From contig CM048560.1 of assembly GCA_026413225.1 (NCBI GenBank), forward strand, positions 14,588,001 through 14,652,000: 64,000 nt of DNA, written 5' to 3'. The notes under the pieces are model-generated. The model was not told the origin of the DNA. It ran no database searches and worked only from the letters and a program-made list of their open reading frames with translations. Shown one piece after another: positions 1 through 13,200 of this stretch (positions within the stretch are counted from its first letter, which is position 1; every line of letters begins with the position of its first letter). This stretch comes from Otis tarda. Its lineage: Eukaryota > Chordata > Aves > Otidiformes > Otididae. The position numbers were made by a program, and so were the translations under genes.

Positions 1-3000
1 CAGTAGAAATAGAGAAATAAGTATTATTTAAGTCGGATATTTGTCAGTTTGAGGCAGGGGCTACAAAAGAACCTCAAAGGAGTGTTTGAACCAGGCAAAA
101 AATTTAGTGTCAGCTCATGCCCATCGATCTTTCACGTTGGCTGTATGAGCAGGAAAAGTCCTGTTGTCTCCTGGAGTACTGCAACCCCACAGGTCAGTGG
201 AACTGTACAATAGGTGTTGAAGTTACAGCACCCAGATCACTAAGCAGAAATTCCACTGGGTGCCTGACAAAGCTATTCTGGGACAGAATCCTCCATTCAA
301 AAGGATGACTGTTTATGTCGAGCTGTGCAGGTAGTTGCATTAACTGTGGAGAAACATAGGCGTAACAGAAAGGAGAGACATAACAACTCATTGCATTCTT
401 AATACACTTTGAGGAAAAGTAGAGCAAAGGACTTGATTTCAAACAACAGATCTCAGAACCTAACTTTTGCTGTATAAGTCAGACTTCTGTGGCTCAACAG
501 TCATTTTGCAGCAATTGCTGCAGATGTCACAAGCAGGATCGGGCACTCTGGCAGCCCCACTACCAAACTGCGCTTGAAGACAGTGGAACCTGGGCTATTT
601 TTTGTTCATTCATGCAAATAACCTGGGAATAAAAATCTAGTCCGCTTCTCATCACTGCTATTGCTGCCATCACCTTGCAGCAAGTCAAATGGCAAAATTG
701 TGTCAAGAACTGAAACTGTGATTTTTTTTTTTTTTAAAAAAAAAGCAAAGAGGAAGACATCCTGCAGTGGAAAAATGTCTCTCTCGGAAAGCCCTCAGTA
801 GCCTGGTACCATACGGGTGTCGGGACACGTGTATACCTCAGTTATACCTCTGCTGCCTCAGGAGGCATTACGGCTGGCAAAGGGGAAAGGAATTACAAAA
901 AGAAAATAAATCAAAGGGCAATACTATGATCAGCAGGCTAACAACCACCAAGAAATGTGACTCAGGACTCTGCCGAGATCAAATCTTTTCCTCAAGATAA
1001 ATCATGAACTTGAGTGCAAGCCACCCACTTTGAAGAGACCCTGTAATTTGTCTGAAGCAGGCGTGGGTGAGTATATTTTCCAGTCTTATCCCAAATGTCT
1101 GCATCATGTGAGCAGGAGGCAAAGATATGGATAAGGAGGCACCTTTTTTTTCACCAGGGCTTGGTCAGTGGAACAGAAAAACACAAACTGATGAATGCAA
1201 CATTGACAAAATTTGTAGTGGACTTGTTAAACTTCACACCATTGTAACAGCAGTCTTTTCACAGAAAATGCCCACCCAACCTTTATACTGCTTGCAAGCT
1301 CCATTTTGGGCAGTATTGAAGGTGACAAAGTAATCCTGCGGACCCAAGTTGCCAAGAAAGTTGAGTTGGAAGGGCTTTTTTATAGTAACTATTATTAAGT
1401 TCTGTATGTGCTGTTTCCCAGGTTAAGAATGGGGAGCAGTTATAGTCATGTTTAGTAATGCCATCTCAGCTAAATGTAGCTGAGGGGTGTCACCACAATA
1501 AGCATCCTTATTCCTACATAAACATATTTATATGTAGGAAATTCAGAGAACTCTGCTTCAAAAAAAAAAAGTGATTGAAAGAAAATAATCCATCTGGAAG
1601 AAGGAATAAAGGCTGGAGTGAAGTGCAGTCTCTCACTTCTGAGGTCTGAGTACAGGAAAATGTTTGTCTAAGTCTGCAGATGGCCTGAAATGGTGGCGGA
1701 GGGAACGAGCCGCTCCGTCAGCCAAGTTACTGTCAGAGCAGGCAGCAGCCAGGGCTGGCATGGGGGGCAGCGGGGGATTTGAGGGGGCGCTGCTGCTGCC
1801 AGGAAGAGCCCCACCGTTCACTACTTTACTGCTCTCCGTCACAGCATTGCCCCTGCTCCTTCCCCCTGCTTGGTCAGCGAGCACTCCAGCTCCACACCAA
1901 ACATTTCCAGCAGCTGTGGGGCACAGGAGGACAACCCTGGTCTATCTCCAGCAAAATCAAGTGCTCCTTAAATACTTCACAGCTGTGAGCTGGCTCTGTG
2001 CTGTGGTTATCCTTGAAGCCCATGTAGCTAAGCTGCGTTTTGCCACCCCATCTCCCTGCCTGGTCCGCTCCCAGTTGTCCTGCTGTGGTGTCATGGCTCG
2101 CTGAAGCGTGCTGCAGAGGGAGTGGGTATTTGGGAGCAGGCTTACTGCTCATGCAGGACCATTCACTGCATCTTTTCTGGAGGCAGGAAATGGTCTCAGC
2201 CTTCCTGAGGAGAAGCAGCAGATCTCTCCTGTGTGGTGACTGCTCCTGCCTTTGTAAGCTGCTCCAGCTGAAGCTCTCCTAGAAGCTTTATCCATCAGAA
2301 TACACAGCACCTCTATAAAATATGGAGAAAAAAAACATCAGGCAGACAGACCACATGGATTATCTATAATAATATAAATTATGTCGTCTGTGACCTTTCT
2401 AACAGCAGCACTGTTGTAGGCACCATTAATGTAGAGAAGCTGCACTAAGTAGAAAATTTTGTTTCCCTTTCTGTCTTATGGTTTAAATGGCTATAGATAT
2501 TTTTTTTTTTTAACTGCAGATTGAATCACTATAAATATCTGGCATAACTTTAAAAAGATGAATTATGTCAAGAAGTAAAAATAATTTTGTTTTTACAATC
2601 TAAATGAGGATTCCATTTTAAAACATGGCAGGTTTTTGAGTAGTGAAGCTCTGTAGGGCTTGTGTGATCACTCGTCTGAGAAGAGGTGTGTTATCTGGAA
2701 CTATCTGGGTGCAGAACAGCTGAAGACATGACAGATTTTTCAAACAACGCAGAAGAGGCGTACACTGCAGGCTCTGTTTTATCTTTCATTGGGCATCCAT
2801 AACTCCTGTGATGAAGTCAGGTGGCACCACGTGTGCACGTTCAAGAAGAGTGGCTGAGCTGCGATCAGCCAGTGAGACGTGGTCCAGGTTCCCCCAGTCA
2901 CTGCATGGAGGCTTAACCTCAGTCACTGTAACTACTTGCATGCTTAAAGGTCAGCCGTGCTTAAAAGCTTGTAGGATCAGGACAGGAGTTTCTTTGCAAG

Positions 3001-3330
3001 TATAAATCATGTAGTTTGTTGTGCCATACCAATCCTTTTGACCTGTAAAATAGCCTAATGAGTACAGAGTGCAAAGTGATATGAAAAGGAAAGGTTTATG
3101 TATCTCCATTGTTTGTCTGTAAGGAGCACATAACGAGTGAAAAAGTGGATGGTCTCCTGAAGCAGTATGTGATTGTGATTATATTTAATAGCAGAGGGCA
3201 AGCTGAACACATATACCCGCAAGCCTAACTGTGCATACAAATCAGTGAAGTCTTGTAGTAACATGATAATCAGAACTCATTTTAAAGCTATTATAGTAAT
3301 TTAAAACAACATAGTTTTTAAAAATACAGT
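1..3330 (+). other. DPYD: DPYD intron 20, 5' part in window; no gene
   Basis: This is intronic sequence because the next exon starts in phase at 14803. It holds a T14A9 block at 722-744 and a GC-richer stretch at about 1660-2290 with overlapping open frames on both strands, none of which resembles a known protein. No repeat family was recognised and no DPYD exon 20 is visible, so that exon lies upstream of the window. Confidence 0.7.
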
Positions 3331-4096
3331 GATGGCCAAGTGAAGGCCAAGTGCAAGGTTGCACCTGAGTCAGGGCACCCCCTGGTATCAATACAGCCTG
3401 GGAGATGAAGGGATTGAGAGCAGCTCTGCTGAGAAGGACTTGGGGGCACTGGACAGTACTGCGCTCACTGTCCAGAAGGCCACTTGTATCCTGGGCTGCA
3501 TCAAGAAAAGTGTGGCCAGCAGGTCAAGGGAGGTGATTCTCCCCCTCTACTCTGCTCTGGTGAGACCCCACCTGGAGTACTGCATCCAGCTCTGGAGCCC
3601 CCAGAAGGACGTAAGAAGGACATGGACCTGTTAGAGCAAGTCCAGAGGAGGGTCACAAAAATTATCAGAGGCCTGGAGCACCTCTCCTATGAAGAAAGGC
3701 CCAGTGTTGAGGTTGTTCAGCTGGGAGAAGAGGAGGCTCTGGGGAGACTTTATTGTGGTCTTTCAGTACATAAAGGGGGCTTATGAGAAAGACAGGGAGA
3801 AACTTTTTAGCAGAGCCTGTTGTGACAGGACAAGGAGTAATATTTTTAAACTGGAAGAGAGTAGATTTAGATTAGATATAAGGTAGAAATTCTTTACTGT
3901 GATGGTAGTGAAACACTGGAACAGGTTCCCCAGAGAGGTGGCAGATGCCCTGTCCTTGTAAACAGTCACGGCCAGGTTGGACGGGACTCTGAGCAACCTG
4001 CTCTGGTTGAAGATGTCCTTACTTCTTGCAGGAGGGTTGGACTAGATGACCTTTGAAGGTCCCTTCCAAGCCAAACTATTCTATGAGTCTATGATG
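3331..4096 (+). mobile_element. CR1 LINE, 5'-truncated, decayed
   Basis: The fragment carries the C-terminal part of the CR1 reverse-transcriptase ORF and the 3' end. Recognisable pieces are [53 protein letters not shown] and [13 protein letters not shown]. They fall in different frames, with shifts near 3615 and 3710 and a stop at about 3884. The 3' end shows the typical 'ggttggactagatgacctttgaaggtccc' region and an attctatg-type tail at 4078-4096. It lies in sense orientation to DPYD. It cannot encode a working protein. Confidence 0.93.
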
Positions 4097-7000
4097 TGTC
4101 TGTGATCTGTATTTCTAATGATTTGCACATTAGATTTTTGAAAATCAAATACTTCCTCTGATTGACTTGAGTGAAAATCTAATCAAAATAGGATTTTAGA
4201 ATATATGACCATTGTAATATCATTTTTAGAATATAATGATACTTTAGATATTATACTTTAGCTGTTATAAAGACAGATGAATATGCATGGGAGGCACTGT
4301 GGGGCCTTGGAAGGCTGATTCTAATGAACATTTTTCTGTTTGTCTATGTTAGGTTTTTATAGAGCATTTATTACCTTGGTACCTACGCATTGACAGCTCC
4401 TCATTGCTTGATGGTGATATAGGAAGCATTTATATCAATTTAGTGAAGGTATCACTTTTGTAATGCCTTATTGATATTTTATTCATAAGATAGGTTTAAT
4501 ATAATATTCATTTAAAATAGTTTAGCAATTATTTCTTTCTTTTCAGATCTGTTTAGAAGTTTTAATAACTTCAAATTATCAAAATTCTTGATCATCACTT
4601 TCTTTCAGTGGACTATTCCAGTTTTACCATCTGGCTATATTCTCATAATTTTTTTTAATGTCATATGTTATGTGTTGATTTGTCACATTTTCAAAACTGT
4701 TGGAAGGCCTTAATCAAACCAGAATAGCCGAGCTCTTCATAGGAAAGCATTCAGCATTTTCTCATCCTACCTCTCGCCAACTGAAGTGGGAGTTTTGACT
4801 ACCTAGGGGTGGAAGCACTGACTATTAATACCAGAATTATTTGTATTATGACTCTTAGCATGAAGTCTAGTGAGTTTAGCTTATTGAGGGGATGATAAAA
4901 ATCATTGTATTGTTGAGTTTGAAGACTCTAAAAGGCAATTGTAGGCTCCTTGGTCATAACTGCAAGAGTTGACTAGAGCTCATTTGTCTGCACTGAATAC
5001 TTTACATTTAAATTAGGATTGTGTGAAGTAGCGATGGAAGGATTACTGTGTGTGAGAGATGAATGAGGGAAAGCATTGTAGTCTGTGCAGAAGGAGGATA
5101 AGTACTGTAGTTCATCTGCCATAAGAGACGGATTACAATGAATCTGAAGTTGAAGAAGGTTTACTTAGGAATTATTAGCAGTGGCTTGCATTTAAGGAAT
5201 CTATTAATGTAATAATCTATGTATAGTTATGTGATGTGTAATCTGCCAGGGGAAAGTGGAGTTTATTTCTAGATACATTGAAATTATACACTGTTTACAG
5301 TATAGGCAAATTGGTAATAAATCTGGAGCTTCCATGCAAAAAAAAAAAAAAAACCATCAAAACAAACAGGCAAAATAAAAAAATCAAAACAAAAACAAAA
5401 CAGAAATCTGCAAATGCTCCAGGAGATGGGAAAAGTGTATGCTCTTACCACTTGTGCAAGGTTTAGCTGTAAGCAAAAAGTATTTGATTGATAGGTAAAT
5501 TTACAGCTAAAACACACATAGCAATGGTGAAAATGCACTTTCCTTTGTACACAGTGGAAGCAGTGAATATTTTACTGAATGTACTCAAAGCCGCATAGAA
5601 TGTCTTTCAAAATCTTGGTTTCTTCCGGAGAGTGGAAGAGGTGGTTGCTGGTTGCCCTCTCTGCCTCGTCTCCCATTCCCCTGAGAGCACAAATTTGATG
5701 GATGTGACTGATTAGACTGTATATTTTTCATACGGCCATGGTGCATACGTAGACTTTCAATGCCTAAGTACTGCAGGCTGTCTAGAGTTGTATTTCCACC
5801 AGAGAGATGCTGGCAGGGAGTGTGGGAGAGCCAAGGAGGATGTAGATAGTGTGTGTTTCACCTCATCCTGCCCACAGGGTGTATTTGCACTCATGCTGCA
5901 TGGTCATGTCAGGTTGCTCAAGAAGCTTTTGAACAGGTCACAGAGGCAGTTTAAATGCAGCTTCATGGGGCTTCACAGTTCTAGAAACAGGGCTAGGCTG
6001 CTCCTGCTACCTGACCCAGCTCGTTTAGTGCAAGTGGAATTAGCAAATTCAGCTTAATACAGCTCAGTTCACCTTGCTGAGTCAGCAGCATCTATGATTG
6101 ACAGGTCAGTTGGTAACCACTAATGTAGCCATGGCAGCAAGGATATTCATACTTTCTCATAGTTGTAAGAAAATACTTATTTTTCCCTTTTAATAGTCTA
6201 GCTAGCACCTCTGAAACTTATTTGAAAGGACCTAGAAAACAAATAGTCATTAGGTACCACTAGAGTTCAATCTTCTCAGTATACATATCCCCAGAAGAGG
6301 ATGGTTAAACCCAGAGAAACAGATGATTTTAGGGTTGTTCTGAACAGCTCAGTCACCAGCCAATTTGGAAGAGAAGGTAGGTAAATGTATCAAGCAGTGC
6401 CATTTTTTTATATGATCAGGTTATTTACAACAATGATATAATAAGCACATAAGATGGATGTATGGATGTATCTAGAGTATGGTATAGAGATACACATGAA
6501 AATGTGAATACTGGATGGATGTATTTTTACTTCTGTACCAGTAAAAGTACAAAATCTTGTTTGCACCAAGTTTTTTCCAATACTAATGCTCAACTGATAC
6601 CGATCCACGTTTGCTAAACGCTTTTGAATACAGTTGTATTTACTTGCCTGTCAGATATTTGTTAATAGCCATTCTGCTGACATCTTTGTTATGCTGCTGC
6701 TTAGCTGACAGAATTTCATCTGCATAAATGGGTGGAAAGTCCTTTCCTCGCATGTCCAACAAACGGGAGACAAAGTGCCTGCCAATGTTTTAATTTCTTT
6801 TGCATGTTCTGGTTAGAGAGTGAGAAGAATGCTTTCACTCCGCAGTGTCATGAATATGGTAATCTATGGAAATCACAGAAAGCAGGTACTTAAGTTAAGC
6901 ACATACTGTACTACAGGAATCCCTGATGAATTCAAGTCTCTTCTGTTTAGAGAAGATGTTGTTGTCTATTAAGTGACAGACTGCCAGATGTTCATGAAGT

Positions 7001-9174
7001 AGCACAGTAATGTGTATCAGTATCTTCTTTTCTTCACCCCAGAAGGTAACATCTTCTTTATCATCTATGTCATCCTGGCTTTTGATTGTAAATGTCTAGG
7101 CTTGCTTCAAATATTAACTCCTTTTTGTTTTATTGATGAATATTTCATGACTTCAGTACATTTGTAGAATGTTAGTTTTTGCTGCACTATAGTAAGCCTA
7201 TAATCCTAAAATCTTTTCCTTCACTCAGTATATATAAGCTACTAAAAACCAAACATTTGAGGTAGAACACGAAGAATATTTTTTTCATGATTTTGAGCTA
7301 CTAGAGAAAATTTTGGCAGTCTTAGAAAAATGATGAAAGAAGAAGTAATTGTTATTTTAAATAATGGCTTTGCCTGCACGCTCAAGCATGGTACTGTATA
7401 TCTCCGGGTGAAGTCACAGCAATACGTTATCCTAGAACACACATTAATGTTTCCTTTAGTCTCAGAATTACTGCAGGGCTGGGGGTTAGCTCACCTGCTT
7501 TAAACAGTCATGGTCTAAAGAGCGGGCAGGATAGCTGAGTAACTAAATGCAATGGTATAGACACACGCAGTGTGGGGAGCAGAGGTTACAGCAACAAGTA
7601 GATGTGCAGTGATTACAGATTATTGAGACAGTGCTGCTGACGAAACAAATAAAAGTTCCAAGAAAAAACATTAAAATAACTGAAAGGCAGAGTTCAGGTT
7701 TTTTTTTTCTGAAGAACTGTTGTGTTCTGTCCTTTAGTTTGAAGGCATTTCCACACCATTAAAGGCAGTGATGCCAGTAATGTCTCAGTTTTAAGAGCAG
7801 TGAGAATGTGTGAACTCTTTAATACATGGGACAAATTCTCTGCAGCTTCTGGCTAACATAACTACAGCAGCTTTGGGGACTGTACAACTGGTTTTGGCCC
7901 AAAAAACTCTCTGTCAGCTGTAGACTGATAGAGTGCAGTATCCCATCCTCTCCATGGTGCATCACCTGCCTGCATGCCACTCTTTCAGGATTCCCTGCTG
8001 GAGGTCTTGACATGAACCCTACTGACATCTGGATGCCGTGGGCCCTCACCACGCAGTGTACGGGAAGGGCCCGTACGTTAACATTGCCAGACCGACACAG
8101 AGAAGTGCAGCTGTTTAAGAGAATTTAGCTGTGAATGTCTGAAAGAGTGAGAGCATACAGAAGAATAAAAATTAGCAGCTTCACTTTCTCCATTGCCATA
8201 CATACTTAGTTTTCATTAGTTGAACAGTTTTGTGGGGAAAGCTTATGCAAAATGTTTTCTCCATATATCTATGAATATGTGTGTTATTTGCCACCTTCAG
8301 AGGAACAGAATCCAGCTCTTGGCTTTATTGTTGGATTGGGATTTTATTCCAGAAGGAGCACAGTCTACCTTAGCATTGTGATAAGATTTTATTGTTACTT
8401 ATTTTTTCTTTTTTTTCTTTCTGTTATTTTTTCTTTTTTTTTTTTGTGAAGTTGCTGAGGGTGGAGGCAGACTACGGAATGGAAACTGTTGTGCAGTGTA
8501 AAGTATGGTCAAGGCCACATGTATGTGCAGCGTATAATAAGGATTCCAGATATATGCAGCCATTTTGAGCACATTAGACTTCAGAAATAATAAACTTGTG
8601 GGATTCAGAAGCAACTGGGAAAAAATCATTAAAATTGAAACTGCTTTCTCTGGAAAACTTTATACATCAAATATAGAAAGTTTTCCACATGAACAAATGC
8701 GGGTCAAACATTACTAAAACCTTTGTGCTGAGGGCATATAAAATGACCCATACAAACCTGATTTAAATTCTTGTAGCTCCTGGGTGAGGGCAGCTGTCTA
8801 CCTTGCTTAAATGTTAATGTTTCCCTTATCTGATTGTCTTTCTGTGCCATGCTCCCACTTTCAGGGGTCCTGCTTCACCTATTGCCCTCTTCAAAGCCGT
8901 TTGTTCTTGTCTGCAATCTTCATAGCTCTAACTGTGTCTGAGGTAGTCACTTAGCTGTGTAGCCTTCCAAGCTGTTTCACTTTTAAGTTTTACCACTCAG
9001 CTGCTTGTCTCCCCCATTCTCTGAAGCCAATGAGAAACCTTCCCAGATGTAGTCCTGTCAAGGCAGCAAAAGGATAAAGCCTAGCTATTCTGTGTGTTTA
9101 CAGAAGAGAGTGGTATTTGGGGAGGATAGCTAAACCAAGTACAGAGCAACTGTTCTTCATAGGAAGGGAGTAGT
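4097..9174 (+). other. DPYD: DPYD intron 20, unique AT-rich sequence
   Basis: No exon or repeat is recognised. There are A-rich simple stretches at 5337-5400 and a T-rich stretch at about 8401-8446. The short open frames here have no family features. Confidence 0.6.
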
Positions 9175-9417
9175 GGGCATGGATCTGTGAAGGGAAAACC
9201 ACGTTTGACCAACTTGATAGCCTACTACAGTGAGATGACTGGCTTGTAGTTGAGGAGGGCAGTAGGTGTTATGTTTAGCAAGGCTTTCAGCATTGTCTCC
9301 CATAGCATCCTCATAGACAAACTGGTGAAACCTGTTGTAGCTGACCCTGCTCTCAGCATGGGATTGGACTGAATGGTCTCAAGACCTCCCTTCCAATCTC
9401 AACCACTATGTGATTCT
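9175..9417 (+). mobile_element. CR1 LINE fragment with internal deletion
   Basis: From about 9200 to 9330 the + strand translates to a decayed CR1 reverse-transcriptase block (NLIAYYSEMTG ... FSKAFSIVSHSILIDKL). It then jumps directly to the CR1 3' tail (gattggactgaatggtctc ... ccttccaatctcaaccactatgtgattctt). The roughly 250-codon remainder of the ORF is missing. There is an in-frame stop after EMTGL. This is a separate element from the next one 330 bp downstream. Confidence 0.75.
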
Positions 9418-9747
9418 TTGAAGGTAGTTGACCACCTTTGTTCTTTCCAATCATTTAGAGAATTTGTATTTTCTCCTCCTTTCTTCTCTCCTTCTCTGAG
9501 GGAAAGCTGTTAGTTAAGTAATTTCAGAGAAGGATCTGTTCAGAAAAACAAACAACAGAAAAGCAAGATTAAGAGCTACCTCTTGTTTGGTTTTTAAAAC
9601 ACAGTAGTGTTTTAGAACACACTAGTGTGTGCCACTACATCTCAAAGTTTTGGTGTGACAGTTATCCATTTGCATAGCTACAGAGTACGTGGGCCTTTGT
9701 TTGGGACATCTCTACTGCAAGCAGCGTAGAATATTACAATAGAGCAA

Positions 9748-10245
9748 CATAAGATGGATGTGGACCTGTTGGAGCAAGTCCAGAGGAGGCCACGAGGATG
9801 ATCAGAGGGCTGTGGCACCTCTCCTATGAAGACAGGCTGAGAAAGTTGGGGCTGTTCAGGCTGGAGAAGAGAAGGCTCCGGAGAGACCTTATAGCAGCCT
9901 TCCAGTACCTAAAGGGGGCTTACAGGAAAGCTGGAGAGGGACTTTTTAACAAATGCATGTTGTGATAGGACAGGACAAGGGGTAATGGCTTGAAACTGGA
10001 AGAGGGTAGATTTAGATTAGATATACGGAAGAAATTCTTTACTGTGATGGTGGTGAGGCATTGGAACAGGTTGCCCAGCAAAGTTATGGATGCTCCCTCC
10101 CTAAGTGTTCAAGGACCGGTTGGATGGGGCTTTGAGTGACCTGGTCTAGTGGAAGGTGTTCCTGCCCATGACAAGAGGGTTGGAACTGGATGATCTTTAG
10201 GGTCCCTTCCTACCCAAACCATTCTATGGTTCTGTGATTCTATGA
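9748..10245 (+). mobile_element. CR1 LINE, 3' fragment
   Basis: The fragment begins inside the ORF at the equivalent of 'MDLLEQVQRR' and runs through the [16 protein letters not shown], LEKRRLR-like and '[10 protein letters not shown]' segments to the 3' UTR. It ends accattctatggttctgtgattctatg. Several indels break the frame. It is in the same orientation as DPYD. Confidence 0.92.
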
Positions 10246-13200
10246 AATTGTGCAATGACATTACATTAAATATGGGAAGTTCTTCTACAGCTAAATGATA
10301 CTGCTGCCCCAAACTTTCATGACCCAATGATCCCTAGAATTGTTTATGTAAGTTCTTCCTTTACTTTATGACCCCGAAAATTATTTTTACAAAAGTTACT
10401 ATTTTCCAGTGTTCTTTGTGATGCTCCATCTCATCAGCATATACCAGCAGGATATCCACTGGAGTACTGTAGGAGACTGTTGCTTATTTCTGGTTTATGG
10501 TGATACCTAGCTGTGCCAGCTGAGATCTGGGTCTTCTAACAGTAGATAGCATCCAGCCTCTCCACAGGAGACAGCTCCCAAATAAGCAACCCATGACTAC
10601 ATCATGGAGACATACATGGAGTTTCCCAGAATAAGGAGCAGATCAGTTTCTAAGTTAGAAATAAAAGTCTGGGTTGTCTGATGCACTGCCCTGTTCTCTA
10701 GCCTGTTCCACCAGTTAGGCTATTTGTTGGTGTGCCTGTAAAAACTGCAGTAATCTGACATGGAGGATTCTCTCTACTTTTTACCATTAGGAAACAAGCA
10801 CCTTTTTTAGTTCATAATATGCTCAATTACCTTTAGATTGATCCATGAATAAATTAGAATCAAAACAGACTTATTCACGATAAAGCCCTCCTGGCTTAAG
10901 GTTTCATTGTTGATTCTTTATGTTGCCAGTTCTCTATTGGCAGGGTAATGCTTTTTTATATCTGGATAGAGACAGTTTTAGTGGAAGATACTGTTATCTT
11001 TAAATGAGTAGGGTTTAGCTTCTCTGGTGAGAACAAATTCATCAATGATGAATCCCTGGAGAAACTACTGAAACAAAAATCACAATGTTGCTGGAGATTT
11101 ATACAGTTCATCAGTTAAAAGGCAGCTTTTGAAAGTCTTGAAGTGGAGGGAGGATTTGAATTTTTCCTTTCTTTCTGTAAAATATTCCAGCACAATATTT
11201 TAAGTTTCCCGTGTTGTGATAATATAATTGTACACAATGAAATAATACTACTTAATATATACATTTTGGCTCCATTCTTGATGTTATCCCTCCAGTGGAA
11301 ACACATTGAATTATGGCTATATAGAGACAGATGGATACAAATAATGCAGCTATAGACTTCACTGATACAGAATATAAGTAGACAAGAATTATCTAATTAC
11401 TCTGCATATTGCAATTTTCCAAGCACTCGCTATGATCCACTTATTCATATTAATTGTTTTTTTTCTAGGCAGATGTTGATATGACAGATATCAGTGTATA
11501 GAGAGTTTAGTGATACTAGAGTATCTGGAAATTAAAAAAAAAAAAAAACAAAACACCATACTGTAGAAAGATTTCAAAAGCAAACAGAGTTAAACTCAGC
11601 AGCTTCTGTGCTTGTGCTTTCATTGGGAATTGTGCTGTTAAATCCCATATGTGCTTAGGAAGGTATCTCCTACAATGATTAGAGGTGATTTAATTTTAAA
11701 GTCTGTGAAATATCCATCTCTTCAGCAGTTATTTCAATATGTTTCCACTTTTGCTATATCCAGTACCTCACTTCATTAAACTATTGTTTACCATTTCATT
11801 TGGCCTTTGACTCCAAAATGTTTGAAACTACAGCTCTGCAGTCTCATCAGCGTTCCCTGTTATCTGTGCGTTACTCATAAGACGAACCGTCAATAAGTCC
11901 TTCCTAAGCTCCTGAGGCTACATTATCATGTATTATTTATTGTTACAGAAAAGATTGCTGGTTTTCAGTGTTGTTTGATGAAATTTGGCTTGGCTGCTTG
12001 TGAACTACTAGACTCCAAACACAAAATAACCAGACCGTTTGTATGGGCACACAGTCACCTTCGGTTAAGTCAGTGGAAGCTCATTGCCTATGCCCAACCC
12101 TGGACTAAGACCTAGGTGTTTCCTTAACTATTTTAAATTCCATTTAATCATTTTTTTTTAATGGAAAAACAGCAATGCACAGCAAAGACTAAGGTTGGTT
12201 AGTTTTCTAGATTAATCATGATTTCATTTATTTTTAAAAGATATAGTTTATATAGTTTAATTTAACTGCATGCATGTCATTATGAAACATCTGAATTGCG
12301 GTACTGATGGCATTGCACACTTTTCAAAATGTCATTCCAGCTAGCAGCTATGTTAGATGTAAAAATCTAAATACTCCCATCTCACAGCTTAGAAAATTAA
12401 TTAATTGCCTTTGTAATTCACTGTTCACGTACACACAAAAATTAATTCTTTTTCCGCACTTTTCCTTAGATCACCTGTTTCATTTCAATATACTCAGTAT
12501 TTCTGCCTATAGAAATTAGGAGATTGGGCATACATTAAGAGAATAGAAAAGTAAAGTATTTATACTGCAAAGATTGGGCTATTCTTCCCAAAGATGATCT
12601 TCAATCAGTCAAGCCATAAACTGTCTCCTCTCTTGACTACTTCAGTTAAAACCTCAGCAAAATTAGGTTTGCTACCTACTTGGAAAGTCAGTAATTTAAT
12701 TCCTGGCCAGACAGGGAAGAGTCCGAAAACGCTTTGTCATCAGGTCTCCAGCCCTCTCAAGCCCAAAGTTGTTGGCATCAGCACATAAACTATGAAGTAG
12801 TTTCTCAGTGACACTTACTCATAGCCAACATGTATTTCTAATTGATGCAGCCTAGCAGGCATACAACGCTTTCAATCAAAATGTATAATTTTTAGATATT
12901 TGCTGAAAGTCGTAGGCTTTCCAAAAATCATGTAGAGAACTGAGTCTCTATATGTGTGCTTTAGAGCCTACTGATTAGATTGAAATTAGACAAAATCTTC
13001 TACTCATTTTCCTGTTTAAAATAATTCTGATTTTGCTGTCTTATTTGGCTTTGGTATGTAAGGCCACTAACTTACTGCTGTTTGCGGTAATATTTAAAAC
13101 CTTATTTTAAGACATCCTAGAACATTTCATCTCCAAGATCATGTATGGCAACTGCACAGAAAGGAAAGTTTGTTTGATGTCTGTAAGGAAGCCCTTGAAC

